A stretch of DNA of 64,000 bases from Mayamaea pseudoterrestris (lineage: Eukaryota; Bacillariophyta; Bacillariophyceae; Sellaphorales; Sellaphoraceae), in contig BROI01000002.1 in assembly GCA_027923505.1 (NCBI GenBank), forward strand, positions 1,922,001-1,986,000, given 5' to 3'. The notes below the pieces were generated by a model that saw only the letters and a program-made list of their open reading frames with translations, ran no database searches and had not been told where the DNA came from. The position numbers and the translations under genes were made by a program. Within the stretch, counting starts at the first letter, position 1. Every line of letters begins with the position of its first letter. Of the stretch, positions 18,871 through 28,473 are shown piece after piece.

Positions 18871-20043
18871 CTATACCGGATCTTTGAGATACGTTGTCAG
18901 TTCTAGATAAAGATTCAACGAACGAACGTGTGAGGTATTAGACATAGATCTCCTTCGTCGCACAAATAAAAGCGTACCTAAACCATCCGGAATCGCGTCA
19001 GTCTCCTGATCCGAATACTCCAGTTTTGCCATGACAAGCCTCGTCTCTACAATATTTTGTTCCGCAAGCACTTGCATTCGGCCGCGATACTCGTCAAGCT
19101 GAAAGACAACGACATTGTCGGCGCATACGCGAGTCTTTTCCTGAATCATGCCAGCTTGCTCCAGTTGCAGCAAGTCCGAGAGGTATAAACTCTTTTCGTG
19201 ATCAATGAATAGAAAATCAATCATGTTCGAGTTGCGGTCGGGAAATAGGTGCTCCATGGTCGACTTGACGCTGGTGGATAGCTCGTTTGGAACGTGTTCC
19301 GGATCCTTGAGCTGCACAAAGGTCACATACTCTTGAACACCGGCGAGCTGCGCCATTTCCTTGGCAACCGCTTGGTTGGACGCACTGACATCAACCGTGA
19401 TGATATGAAACTTGACTTGATCAGTCGAAACCTCCAGCAGTGTATCAATCATGCGAACGAGCGAGTAACCACAGTAGGTTCCAATCTCCACCAGCACAAA
19501 CGGGTTTGCTCGATTTTCGAAATCCGTTTCGTAAGCTAATACTGCTTCCGCCAAGAATTTCTGCAACGTGCTTCCCTTTTCGTCTCCAACATGCATCATC
19601 CAGTGTCGCTTGTGACAAAAGTCATCGACAAGGTGCAACACGCGGGCGCGCGGCGTTGTCAGTTTGCTCAAAGGACCATCCGTCGAGTCATTGTGGAGAC
19701 CATTTCTAACGTACTGCAGCAAGGCTTGCTCGGTTCCTTGGTGAAAGGCCATGGCGCCATTGGATGGATCGCGGAGTTGCTTGTCGCTAGAAGCCTTGTC
19801 GTCGTCGTCATCGTCCGACGAGCCAAAGAGTGCGAATGGATCTTGCGGTTGTGTCATGGTGATTCGGTTTGAAAGTAAACTTTGTCTGATCTTCGATAGT
19901 GGTTGAAAGCCTGCTGCAGCAACTAGATATGATATCAACAAAAGTAGAGCATTCGCAGATGTTATGCGACTCATTCTATGAAGGAGCAATCCGATGAGAC
20001 TGCTGTTCTTTGTCGTCGCGCTTGGATTCGTGGTCGTTCCCAA
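18871..20043 (-). CDS. COMT-like O-methyltransferase with plastid-type presequence
   Basis: S-adenosylmethionine-dependent methyltransferase resembling catechol O-methyltransferase. After an acidic linker the order is MHVGDEKG, the SAM-binding VEIGTYCGYS, the metal ligand Asp in FLFIDHEKSLYLSDLL and the ADN pair in ADNVVVF, as in COMT (Mg ligands D141, D169, N170 of the rat enzyme). The N-terminus from M24 (start 19974) is a signal peptide ending AAAGFQP, close to the diatom plastid cleavage context, so plastid or secretory targeting is likely; the first ATG at 20043 adds 23 residues. Substrate unknown; a catechol-like diol is expected from the family. Confidence 0.88.
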   Translation of the reverse strand: MGTTTNPSATTKNSSLIGLLLHRMSRITSANALLLLISYLVAAAGFQPLSKIRQSLLSNRITMTQPQDPFALFGSSDDDDDDKASSDKQLRDPSNGAMAFHQGTEQALLQYVRNGLHNDSTDGPLSKLTTPRARVLHLVDDFCHKRHWMMHVGDEKGSTLQKFLAEAVLAYETDFENRANPFVLVEIGTYCGYSLVRMIDTLLEVSTDQVKFHIITVDVSASNQAVAKEMAQLAGVQEYVTFVQLKDPEHVPNELSTSVKSTMEHLFPDRNSNMIDFLFIDHEKSLYLSDLLQLEQAGMIQEKTRVCADNVVVFQLDEYRGRMQVLAEQNIVETRLVMAKLEYSDQETDAIPDGLGTLLFVRRRRSMSNTSHVRSLNLYLELTTYLKDPV

Positions 20044-20198
20044 AATCTTCGTGTCGTACCGGTGTCAATTTGTACCGCTACGACGTTTTAAAGTCGCGAC
20101 GCACACGCGACGACCACGAATCTGCACGAACATCACGTCGCGCAGTGATCCATCGACTGTTAACCTCGGCAACATTGTCTATAGAATATATCAGCAAG
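20044..20198. promoter_or_regulatory. Bidirectional promoter of two plastid-type genes
   Basis: About 155 bp (225 bp if the inner COMT start is used) lie between the COMT-like and fibrillin genes, which diverge. A TACCGGTG motif lies near 20056. Shared control of two plastid-targeted products is plausible but not shown. Confidence 0.45.
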
Positions 20199-21038
20199 AT
20201 GCATGTATATGACTTTAATAGCAAAGTTGCTAGTCTAGTGCTGCTCCTCTTGATGAGCTTGGAGGGTTCCAAGGCGTTTGTCGCAAGCAGCCAAAAATGC
20301 TTCCTTGATGGCCATCGCCGAACCTTTGCGTCTTCTGCATCAGTTCAGGCAATCTCCGAACAAAGCATTCAATCTTCTTCCGAAACAAAAGCGTCTGCAT
20401 CAAATCTGCTGCAAGCAAAGCAAGACCTTCTTCATTTACTGCCTCGCATGACTGGACAAGCCGACGAATTTCGACGCGTCGAGCAGCTGGTCAATACACT
20501 CGAAAACCAGTACCAACCAGCGCAAACGCTGCAGTTTCTCAACTTTGCCATGCAGGGAGATTGGCAGTTGCTATTTTCGACAAACTTGGCTGGATTGCCA
20601 ATGATGAATCCAAATATTTTTCGATTGCGCGAGCAGTATCAACGCGCCGCATGCAACGGACTGGAAGGAACGTTGCAAACCGAAGCAACGTGGGATTTTG
20701 CGCAAGCTCAAGCTGGCATTTTTGACGTTTCCGGAACGTTCCAAGTGACGAGTCGCTACAAGATTACGCAGGGCGCCCGCATGGTGGTGCAGGAGCAGCC
20801 GGACCATGTGTTGACTCTGGCGCAAGGGTCGGCTGTTCCGAATGATGCGCAAGCCTTGGTGGGAATGCTGCATCGAAGCATGCCCAAGGAGCTTTTCGAT
20901 GCTTCGGAGCATGGCATTGATCCGACGTATCTGGACGCCGACTTGAAGATTGTTCGATACACTGGTCCGCGATTGGAAGGTGTACGAGACATTTTCATTC
21001 GACGAGGCTCTCTCGTCGTTGATCCAACTGCGTCGTGA
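20199..21038 (+). CDS. Plastid lipid-associated protein (PAP/fibrillin)
   Basis: 279 residues. A signal peptide (LVLLLLMSLEGSKAF) is followed by AFVASS, the diatom plastid cleavage context with Phe at +1, and a transit-like Ser-rich stretch. The PAP/fibrillin domain starts near 70 with a helical lead and contains GDWQLLFSTNLAG, a central beta region (GTFQVTSRYKITQGARM) and the closing LDADLKIVRYTG plus RDIFIRRGS, where fibrillins keep a conserved Asp-containing C-terminal motif. Fibrillins bind lipids in plastoglobules and thylakoids. The start at 20199 is chosen because it directly precedes the signal peptide; an open frame back to 20010 is not conserved-looking. Confidence 0.88.
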   Translation: MHVYDFNSKVASLVLLLLMSLEGSKAFVASSQKCFLDGHRRTFASSASVQAISEQSIQSSSETKASASNLLQAKQDLLHLLPRMTGQADEFRRVEQLVNTLENQYQPAQTLQFLNFAMQGDWQLLFSTNLAGLPMMNPNIFRLREQYQRAACNGLEGTLQTEATWDFAQAQAGIFDVSGTFQVTSRYKITQGARMVVQEQPDHVLTLAQGSAVPNDAQALVGMLHRSMPKELFDASEHGIDPTYLDADLKIVRYTGPRLEGVRDIFIRRGSLVVDPTAS

Positions 21039-21703
21039 GGTCTGCAAGGGTAACAGTAATTGACGCGGATTGATCTTTCGACCCAGGAATAAATTCTCCT
21101 GGAATTAGTGTAGTCCAAAGCCAATGGCCACGACTCTCACAGCCCTCGACATTGCGGTGAAGGGCGCAAAACAGAAGAACGGTGGGCGCACCTTTTAATG
21201 CCTGTGAGTTCCTGTCTACTAAAAGTCTCAGGTGTTAAACTATAACATAACTAGTTATAACCATAATTGGTCTAACATTTATTAACTGTTTTTTGAATTC
21301 ACAGCCTTTTTCTGACACCCACCAAATAGCTAGTGTCTCAACGGTTTCACTTGAATGACCGTCGATGCGTCACATTCGTCACGCAACAGCCCCTCTTGGC
21401 GCGCTCGCCGCGCCACGGAACGCAATCGCCATGGATCGAAAATGAGCGAGATTCCGTCTCTGACCCAACAGCCCCATTCGATAGAGACACCAAAAGCAGC
21501 TGCCTACCGACAATGTGGTTGGTCTCTGCTGCAACATGACTACTGACGTGTCCCACCTTGCTGATACGTGCGCCTCCGTGGAGGCAAAGGTGAAAGGGCC
21601 TCAACCCATCGTAACACAATCTCGCAGGTCGAAAGGAAACGTACTTGCTTGACAAGCTACCAAGGAACAACTCGTATCAATCATCAATCAATCGCCATCG
21701 ACC
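21039..21703. other. Intergenic region
   Basis: 665 bp between two rightward plastid-type genes. Short AT-rich patches at 21240-21300; the open frames on both strands (up to about 107 residues) show no family signature. No repeat or RNA gene recognised. Confidence 0.5.
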
Positions 21704-23020
21704 ATGAAGATTAGCGGAAGCTTTCTCCTCCTCGCCTCTGGTGCTGCTGCCTTTACGCAAGGTCCATCTCCCTTTGCCTTCAAGACGGCTGAAAGTTCGT
21801 CGTCGACGGCCGTCTTTAGCTCGTACCTTTCCGACATTAACAGCAGCAATGGCCGCTTCAGCTCCAACGGAGGCGCGCGGCAAATGGGTAACCGGGACAT
21901 GAACACGCAACGTCGAAACGTTCAGATTGACCGCAACAACGACATGGTTCCGCCATTGGCTCGCCGGGAGGATGATCAAGTGGTACGTGTGTTGTGACAA
22001 GCTGCACGCTGTCCGCAATTGATCCATTCTGACTTGTCGTATTGCCCTTTCTCATTCTCTTGCATTCATCAGCGCCGCTTGGAACAGCGCCTCAACCAAC
22101 TCGAGCGGACCAACCGGGAGCAAGCCCGCCGCCTTCGATCGCCCGACTCATCAATGGGCTACCGCGACAATAGTCGCAGCAACAACATGGATTACCGCGA
22201 GACCAGCAGCAACAATCGCATCATGTCCAACAACCGCATGGACTACCGCGGCAGCAGCGACTACCCATCCGAGCCTGGTCCAGCCGCCATTATTACGGAC
22301 CTTGCTCCCCGCGTCGCCGTGCAGGGAGGCTCGCTTAAGACGTGGTCGTACGCGAGTCCCAACGTGGAGCGTATTCACGTTGTACTAAAGACGGACGGCC
22401 GTCCACTGGAGGCTGACGTGAGCCTTTGGCAGGGACCAGACAATACGCCGCACAAGATGAGAGTGTACTTGGAGAATGGTGCTGAGCGTCCCTTTAGCGC
22501 CGTCTTTGAAACGCCGCGCGGACCAAACACGGTCAGTATTCGCAACAAGGGGCAGTTGGAGTTTCCTCTGCAGGCCCATGTACTCGCCGAAGACTTTGCT
22601 ACACCAACGTCGCTTCCAGCGGCGCGCAAGAATGACTTGATTGGTGAAAGCATGACAGTCCAAGGTGGTGCCTTGCGCACATATCCCTTTGATCCGTCGG
22701 TGGAAAGTGTCGCCGTGCTCTTGGCCACGGATGGACGTCCATTGAATGCTCGCATCGAACTACTCCAAGGACCAAACAACAACAAGCAAGTCGTTGAAGT
22801 ATACACGGAGGATGGCTTGGACCGACCCTTCTTCATGGTCATTGAAACTCCCGGCAGCGGTAACGTCGTGCGCGTCGTCAACACGGCCACGGTGGAGTTT
22901 CCGTTGACCGCATGGGTGGAGCCGCACATTATTGGATTCTCGCCATCCGGCTTGGAGCCTGTCATTGGCGGAAGCGATGGAGGCATTTTGGACCGCGAGT
23001 TTGTCAACCGCGACTGGTAG
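21704..23020 (+). CDS. Plastid-type protein with two copies of a beta-rich domain
   Basis: Exons 21704..21982 and 22073..23020 give 408 residues; the 90-bp intron (GTACGT...CATCAG) is phase 0. The signal peptide ends GAAAF-TQGPSP, a good match to the diatom plastid context. Residues 95-150 are an Arg/Asn-rich coil. Two direct repeats of about 95 residues follow, each with VQGG(S/A)L(K/R)T, a V-L-x-T-DGRPL(E/N)A core, an LxQGP(D/N)N stretch, (V/Y)Y-E-(N/D)G-RPF, ETP and EFPL-A-V. The domain is not one I can name; it looks like a conserved plastid beta-sandwich of stramenopiles. Tandem duplication of the domain is clear from the sequence. Confidence 0.85.
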
Positions 23021-23384
23021 ACGAGGCACTCTGGGTCCGTGTGTGTGTATGATACATTATCAATCAGCTTGTAGCCCGTACTAGTTACATGCATAAAACT
23101 ACTAGTAAGCTGATATAAAACTTTATACTTTTGTTTGGTAGTGATGGTGAAGCACAATTGTTATAGAATGAATGGGCAATGGCTGGTTGGATATGGATTG
23201 CGTCTTTGTCAAAACAAGATAGCTAAAATTAATGTCGCACTGGTGGCCAAGTAACGCTGCGATGATGCCACCAGCCGACCTTCATTTTTTTCTCTGCCGA
23301 TTCGTCATCGCGCAGTCGCTTGCACGACCAAGAAATACAGACCGCCTCCATCTGATAAACCTAATTTGATTGATATGAGATAGT
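23021..23384. other. Intergenic region
   Basis: 364 bp between two rightward genes. A GTGTGTGTAT run near 23039 and AT-rich sequence; an opposite-strand frame at 23282-23731 is a shadow of the next gene. Nothing else supported. Confidence 0.5.
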
Positions 23385-24710
23385 ATGCATTTACGACTTG
23401 TGGAATTGGTACTTGTTCGTGCAATACTTTCCACATCCTTTTTGACGAGGTCCGTTTCTGCGCTGCAGTCGGCACGTTGTTGCAATGTGAGACTATTACG
23501 GTCGCCGTTTCCTGGCACTGGCGTCATTAAGAGAGGCGGATTCTCGAAGCAAAACTCGCTCTTGAAGGACATGGATTTGGATGTAGTTGAATGCGAACAA
23601 GTGGCAGGACTGACGGCGCCAGACAAAACGGATGCGACTGCAGAATCACTCGCATCAAGCCAAACAAAAGAACCATTTCTTCCAATTAACATGCCATCAC
23701 AATCAATCCTTCTCTTGAATCTAGTTGCCATTCTGTGGGGTAGTCAGCATGCTGTCATAAAACTATGCGTCCAAGACAGTCCCGATGCAGCCGGTCCCTT
23801 TACGTTGCTCCGGTTTGGCATTGCCGCTCTCCTCGCCAGTCCATTTACGCCAGGACTAAAAAGTCTCATCTCGTCGCTAGCGAATAAGAGCGATTCTAGT
23901 ACATTCGAATCATCGGCAAACGATCTTCAACAAATATGGCGCTGGGGCTTGGAGCTGGGCTTTTGGATGTTCCTTGGATTTTCCTTTCAAGCGATTGGTC
24001 TCGAATATACGACGGCACAAAAATCTGGCTTTCTCTTGTACTTGAACGTTAAATTTGTTCCAATACTAGCCTTTGTTCTACTAGGACGAAGCATATCAAT
24101 TCCAACATGGGTTTCCGCCTTTGCAGCCTTTACTGGAACAGCTCTTTTGGCAACGTCGGGAGTGGCAAATGGCGCTGATCCAACATTCGTCGCTGCTTCG
24201 TCGATCAACATTGGGGACGCTTGGAGCATTGCTGCAGCTCTAGCGTCTGCCATGTTCATTCTGCGACTTGAAAAGGCGTCGGAGCAAGTCAAGGACGCCG
24301 CGCAACTGAATGCGGCGTGCTTGTGGGTTGTAACGCTCTTTGCTGCATTGTGGACAATCGCCCAATCAGGTGGCAACGGCGACTTGATGACAAGGTTACA
24401 AGGAACTTGGGACCAAATTGTTACTATTGCATCAAACCATACACTAGAGCTTATGTATTTAAGTGGTGTCACGACAGCATTGGCCAACTGGATCCAGACA
24501 AAGGCGCAACGTGAGGTATCAGCTGAGCGAGCTTCCGTCATTTACGCCATGGATCCCGTGTATGGCGCCGTTTTCTCGAGTGTTTTGTTGGGAGAAAATC
24601 TCAATGGCTTCCAAGGCTGGCTGGGCGCTGGTATCATTGCAGCCGCTGCAGCCACTAATGCTTTCATAGACTTGCCGCGGCTAAGTGACGAATCGAAATC
24701 CAAGGAATGA
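23385..24710 (+). CDS. EamA/DMT-family transporter, possibly plastid envelope
   Basis: 441 residues. About ten hydrophobic segments from residue 105 onwards fall in two EamA-like halves: the first begins LLLNLVAILWGSQHAVIK and includes FTLLRFGIAALLASP; the second begins GDAWSIAAALASAMFI and ends in the DPVYGAVFSSVLLGE motif followed by GAGIIAAAA. This is the drug/metabolite transporter pattern. The first 25 residues are a possible signal peptide (RAILSTSFLTRSVSALQS) followed by a basic Ser/Gly-rich stretch, suggesting plastid membrane targeting. Substrate unknown. In plants related proteins with plastid transit peptides exist, but orthology was not tested. Confidence 0.88.
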   Translation: MHLRLVELVLVRAILSTSFLTRSVSALQSARCCNVRLLRSPFPGTGVIKRGGFSKQNSLLKDMDLDVVECEQVAGLTAPDKTDATAESLASSQTKEPFLPINMPSQSILLLNLVAILWGSQHAVIKLCVQDSPDAAGPFTLLRFGIAALLASPFTPGLKSLISSLANKSDSSTFESSANDLQQIWRWGLELGFWMFLGFSFQAIGLEYTTAQKSGFLLYLNVKFVPILAFVLLGRSISIPTWVSAFAAFTGTALLATSGVANGADPTFVAASSINIGDAWSIAAALASAMFILRLEKASEQVKDAAQLNAACLWVVTLFAALWTIAQSGGNGDLMTRLQGTWDQIVTIASNHTLELMYLSGVTTALANWIQTKAQREVSAERASVIYAMDPVYGAVFSSVLLGENLNGFQGWLGAGIIAAAAATNAFIDLPRLSDESKSKE

Positions 24711-24854
24711 AATATATATATATGAATCGATACAGCCGAGGTTCTACGATATATTTAGACATTGTTGTGATAAGCTCAACTAAACTATGAGTTACCACTT
24801 CTCTTAATTGCTAACATGCATTTGAACTTTGAAACAATTGCTCACTTGGTGCTT

Positions 24855-26069
24855 CTACGAATCACCCGACGACGAAGGAAACTCAAAAGCAGCAATTGGT
24901 GCGGCCACTGGCGAAGTCAAAGGCTCGACGTAAGTCGGGACCGTCGGAGGATGTACAGGGGCGTGAGGAGCGAGCGCCGTCGAATGCGGAGGCACCGGCA
25001 CCGCGCCGCTGCTGGCAGGAGTGGGATGGGGAGCCACTGGGACCGCACCGCTGCTAGCAGTAGGTGCTTCCGGAGCAATTGGAACAGCTTCATGTTCGTC
25101 GCCATCACCATCGCCATCGCCTTCGCCTACATCATCTTCCGCATCGTCATCAGCCACTGCATCTTGTTCCACTTTATCCTCTCCAGCAACCGTTGCTTGT
25201 TCGGTGGGAGCCTCAGCCACAACGTTGTCGATCGATCTACTACCAAACACTGGAGTCGGCGGTTCCACGTAAATTCCTACCGAAGCCAACTTGGAGCTTC
25301 CAGGCTGCTGCTGTAAGCCTTGCTTCAAGTCGCCCTTGCTCTTACGTTCACCGCCTGTCCGTCCGCCTCCTTGACGGGCTCCTCCCTGACGATTGCCTCC
25401 TCGGCGGCGAGCACCACCTCGACGACGACGGGCTCCACGACGGGCTCCACCCTTGCGACGGCCACCGCTTCTACCGCCATCGCATGAGCGACGTTCATCG
25501 CTGCGGCCAGCTCCGATACTTTCAACCGTCACTTCACCTTTCGGAGCCTTGCTATTTTTGACGCCTTTCGGTGCTTTGGTTCCCTTGGGGGCTTTTGTGC
25601 CTTTAGGTACCTTGGTGCCTTTTGGAGCCTTTGTTCCCTTTGGGGCCTTGGACTCCGGGATGGCCTGGAGGATGCGATGGTTGTGCATGCGGCCGGTGTG
25701 GGCGCGCTCCTCGTTGCGGTGGCGATGGCCGTTTCCCTTGAGCTTGCGACTGAAGCCTTCCGAATGCTTGGCGACATGTTCATGTTCCTTGTGGTCGGGT
25801 TCCTCGTGAGGCTCTTCGCGCTCGTGTTCATGTTCGTGATCATGAGGGACGCGACCGCCCTTGAGCTGACGTTGCGCGAGCGGCAATGGCTTGTGGCGCA
25901 GCAAGCGAGGAAACTGGTCTTCTTTCTCAAGAACATTGACTTGATGAGTGTTCGTAGCGATGGAAGCGTCGTTGGTTGAATCCGTCTTGATGGATGTAGC
26001 GGCAGCGAGAGCTCCTGGCTTGGCGGAAACGAAGCAAGCGAGCGCGAGGAAGGAAGCCTTGATGATCAT
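24855..26069 (-). CDS. Silaffin-like secreted protein with KxxK repeats, RGG block and RxL sites
   Basis: 404 residues. A signal peptide (1-22, ACFVSAKPGALAA) is followed by His/Glu-rich sequence, then a tandem KAPKGTK array at about 141-178 in which lysines repeat as KxxK. Next comes an Arg/Gly-rich block (about 190-245), a Pro/Ala/Ser-rich tail with a Gly-Asp run, and AP(x)SSGAVPV repeats. Before the array sit RQLK, RKLK and RILQ, matching the RxL motif known as a processing site in diatom silaffin and cell-wall precursors. KxxK lysines are polyamine-modified in silaffins. Cell wall or silica association is inferred from composition only. The low-complexity nature makes homology uncertain. 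Confidence 0.78.
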   Translation of the reverse strand: MIIKASFLALACFVSAKPGALAAATSIKTDSTNDASIATNTHQVNVLEKEDQFPRLLRHKPLPLAQRQLKGGRVPHDHEHEHEREEPHEEPDHKEHEHVAKHSEGFSRKLKGNGHRHRNEERAHTGRMHNHRILQAIPESKAPKGTKAPKGTKVPKGTKAPKGTKAPKGVKNSKAPKGEVTVESIGAGRSDERRSCDGGRSGGRRKGGARRGARRRRGGARRRGGNRQGGARQGGGRTGGERKSKGDLKQGLQQQPGSSKLASVGIYVEPPTPVFGSRSIDNVVAEAPTEQATVAGEDKVEQDAVADDDAEDDVGEGDGDGDGDEHEAVPIAPEAPTASSGAVPVAPHPTPASSGAVPVPPHSTALAPHAPVHPPTVPTYVEPLTSPVAAPIAAFEFPSSSGDS

Positions 26070-26599
26070 GCTGTCGTTGTTCTTGATGGTCGAGATTGAA
26101 AGCTGATATTGGTGCGAGCGAGCTCTTTCTTCGAATTGTGAGCTGATTCATGTCGAGAAACTTGGTCGCCGTCTGCGACGTTGAGCGTTGATCGCTGATT
26201 GCTGGCGACGTTGTGCTTGACCGTTTCACCGCAAGCGTACACTGCATATCACTCTACAATCGTTGCTGCCGCAAGTCTCCAGCTTCATACATGGTCGCCC
26301 AATTGGTAGGTTTTGGAGGGATGTGCGTTGTCGAATGTGGCATCGCCGCTTAACGATCCACATGGCGGTGAGGAACAATCTCATGGTTGGATTCGTCGTC
26401 ACAGTTCTCAAATGTTGAAAACGTCATAATGACGCAGCGAGTACCGAGAGTCGGAGCGGTACTCCGATTCTTCTCTGCATTTTTTGCACCAAGCTTTCAT
26501 TATGTGATGCATGTTGCACGACCAAATGTCGACGCATACCGCAGTACACTCACCTTTACAGACAGTTATCTTTTATTCAAGTCTTGGTGAAGAGTTAAC
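26070..26599. other. Divergent intergenic region
   Basis: 530 bp between the silaffin-like gene (leftward) and the first GnT-I-like gene (rightward). It must hold both promoters; no clear TATA box or repeat seen. Short frames lack features. Confidence 0.5.
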
Positions 26600-27946
26600 A
26601 TGAGAATAAAGCCTCGGAGGAAGTCTGATTCGCGAAAGAAACGCCTGCGACGAGTCGTCATCATAATTGCTGTCAGTCTTGTGTGGATTGTCGTCGCTGT
26701 TCAATGCGGCACCTATCTATACCACGACAATCACGGAAAAAGAATCATTGTGAATGATACCAGTCAGTCTTTGTTACAAGAGCCGAATAATTTACTCCGT
26801 TTGAAAGGGACAGTCCAGGACGTTGCCCGTCACGCGCAAGAGAAGCAACAGCTGCCAACGACAATGACGCCGTATGAGTCACCTGTGCTTATTTTTACCT
26901 GCAAGCGGGAACAATATCTGAAAGAAACTCTTGACGATATACTCAAGTACATTCCAACCGATTGCAGCATGGGATGTCCCGTCGTTATATCCCAGGACGG
27001 CAACGATCCAGCTGTTGCGACCGTCATTCGACAAGCACAGATAAACTTTCTACTAACGGCCAACATCCCCGTCATTCACTGGCAGCATTCCAGCTCACTT
27101 CGCGGAGCAGTCAACGCGTACCAAGCGCTAGCTGTGCACTATGGCTGGGCTCTGCGAAAAGTCTTTGGCGACGAAACACTTGCCTCCAATGTGCAAGTTC
27201 GCCCACGGCGCGTCGTTATTCTTGAGGAAGACTTGCACGTGGCACCTGATTTCTTCGCCTACTTTAAGGCGACAGCACCCATTCTAGATAATGATAAGAC
27301 TCTACTAGCAGTTTCAGCCTTTAATGACAACGGCTTCCACGGCAAGGTCAAGGATCCGACTCGGATACTGCGGAGCGACTTTTTCCCTGGCCTCGGCTGG
27401 ATGATGACCCGTCGACTATGGGAGAATGAGTTGGATAAAAAGTGGCCAAGCGGCTACTGGGATGACTGGCTACGACTAGCGGCGCAGCGCCAGGGACGAC
27501 ACGTTTTGCGACCCGAAGTGAGTCGGACCTATCACTTTGGTGTTCAGGGTGGGGCGTCAGGCAATCAGTTTGGTGGCTTACTCCAGCGTATTGAGTTGGA
27601 CACGGAGCCTGTAGACTGGGGCAGCCAAGACTTGAATTTTCTGTCATCAATAGAGGAGTACGATGGCCAATACTGGTCCCTAATTCGTGGCGCCAAGCAT
27701 GTCAACACCATTGCCGAGGGGATGGAAGCATGCAAATTAACCAATGTGCTCGTCGAGTATCAGGACATGCATGGCTTTCGCGAAATTGCTAGACACTTGG
27801 ATCTAATGCTTGATGAGAAGGACGGCATTCTTCGAACATCCTACAAGGGAGTGGTTGAAACTCGTCCCTATGGGAACAATCTACTCTTTTTGACACCACC
27901 ACTCGGCGAGCTACAAATATTGTTGCAGCATGTTGCTGATCATTAG
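26600..27946 (+). CDS. GnT-I-like N-acetylglucosaminyltransferase (GT13), copy 1
   Basis: Type II Golgi protein of 448 residues, expected to add GlcNAc to the core of N-glycans (MGAT1/GT13 family). A short basic cytoplasmic tail precedes a membrane anchor at about 19-41. The metal/nucleotide motif E209-E-D211 lies in ILEEDLHVAPDFF (EDD in rabbit GnT-I), followed by FNDNGFHGKV, DFFPGLGWMM and YWDDWLR with D288-D289 in the region of the rabbit catalytic Asp291, then RPEVSRTYHFG. Full length compared with animal GnT-I (about 445). A close paralogue follows in tandem 527 bp downstream. POMGNT1-type activity is an alternative. Confidence 0.92.
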   Translation: MRIKPRRKSDSRKKRLRRVVIIIAVSLVWIVVAVQCGTYLYHDNHGKRIIVNDTSQSLLQEPNNLLRLKGTVQDVARHAQEKQQLPTTMTPYESPVLIFTCKREQYLKETLDDILKYIPTDCSMGCPVVISQDGNDPAVATVIRQAQINFLLTANIPVIHWQHSSSLRGAVNAYQALAVHYGWALRKVFGDETLASNVQVRPRRVVILEEDLHVAPDFFAYFKATAPILDNDKTLLAVSAFNDNGFHGKVKDPTRILRSDFFPGLGWMMTRRLWENELDKKWPSGYWDDWLRLAAQRQGRHVLRPEVSRTYHFGVQGGASGNQFGGLLQRIELDTEPVDWGSQDLNFLSSIEEYDGQYWSLIRGAKHVNTIAEGMEACKLTNVLVEYQDMHGFREIARHLDLMLDEKDGILRTSYKGVVETRPYGNNLLFLTPPLGELQILLQHVADH

Positions 27947-28473
27947 CCTTCGCAAAAACATGGCTATTAATCCGACGAAACAAATTCTGCTTTCGCTGCT
28001 GATCGCAGTAGCAGAAAAATTCGCTGCTCGGAGAACTCTGGGCCAGGCAGGCAATACCCTTACCGGTATGTACATCAGTCAGGACAGTCGGTCGGTCACG
28101 CGACGGCTTAGTCCGAGCGATGCCATGTTCGAGTAAATAAACCGCTGAAATGGACAATACACTTGTGAGCAATCATCTTCTATATTATTATTCTTCTGCT
28201 CTTTTGCTTAGAAGTGGTTAACAAGGTGGCGCCTTGCAATACGACGTAGAATGGAGTTCTTGGTCTTATCGCCAAATGAATACCGGAGCGACTATGTGAG
28301 TTCCATTGGCAAAACAACAACGTGTCGATGACAACGATGTTTGTGCCTCCACAAAGTACGTAGCCTTGCGATTTCGTACCCAAGCACTTTATGGCGACTT
28401 TCTTTCCCTGATTGCAGGATACCAGGTCCATCCAGGCATCTGATTTGCTGTAGCTTGGAATTGACTCTAAGAA
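27947..28473. other. Spacer between tandem GnT-I-like genes
   Basis: 527 bp. No gene supported. A TACCGGTA motif lies near 28062. The spacer should carry the 3' end of copy 1 and the promoter of copy 2. Confidence 0.5.
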
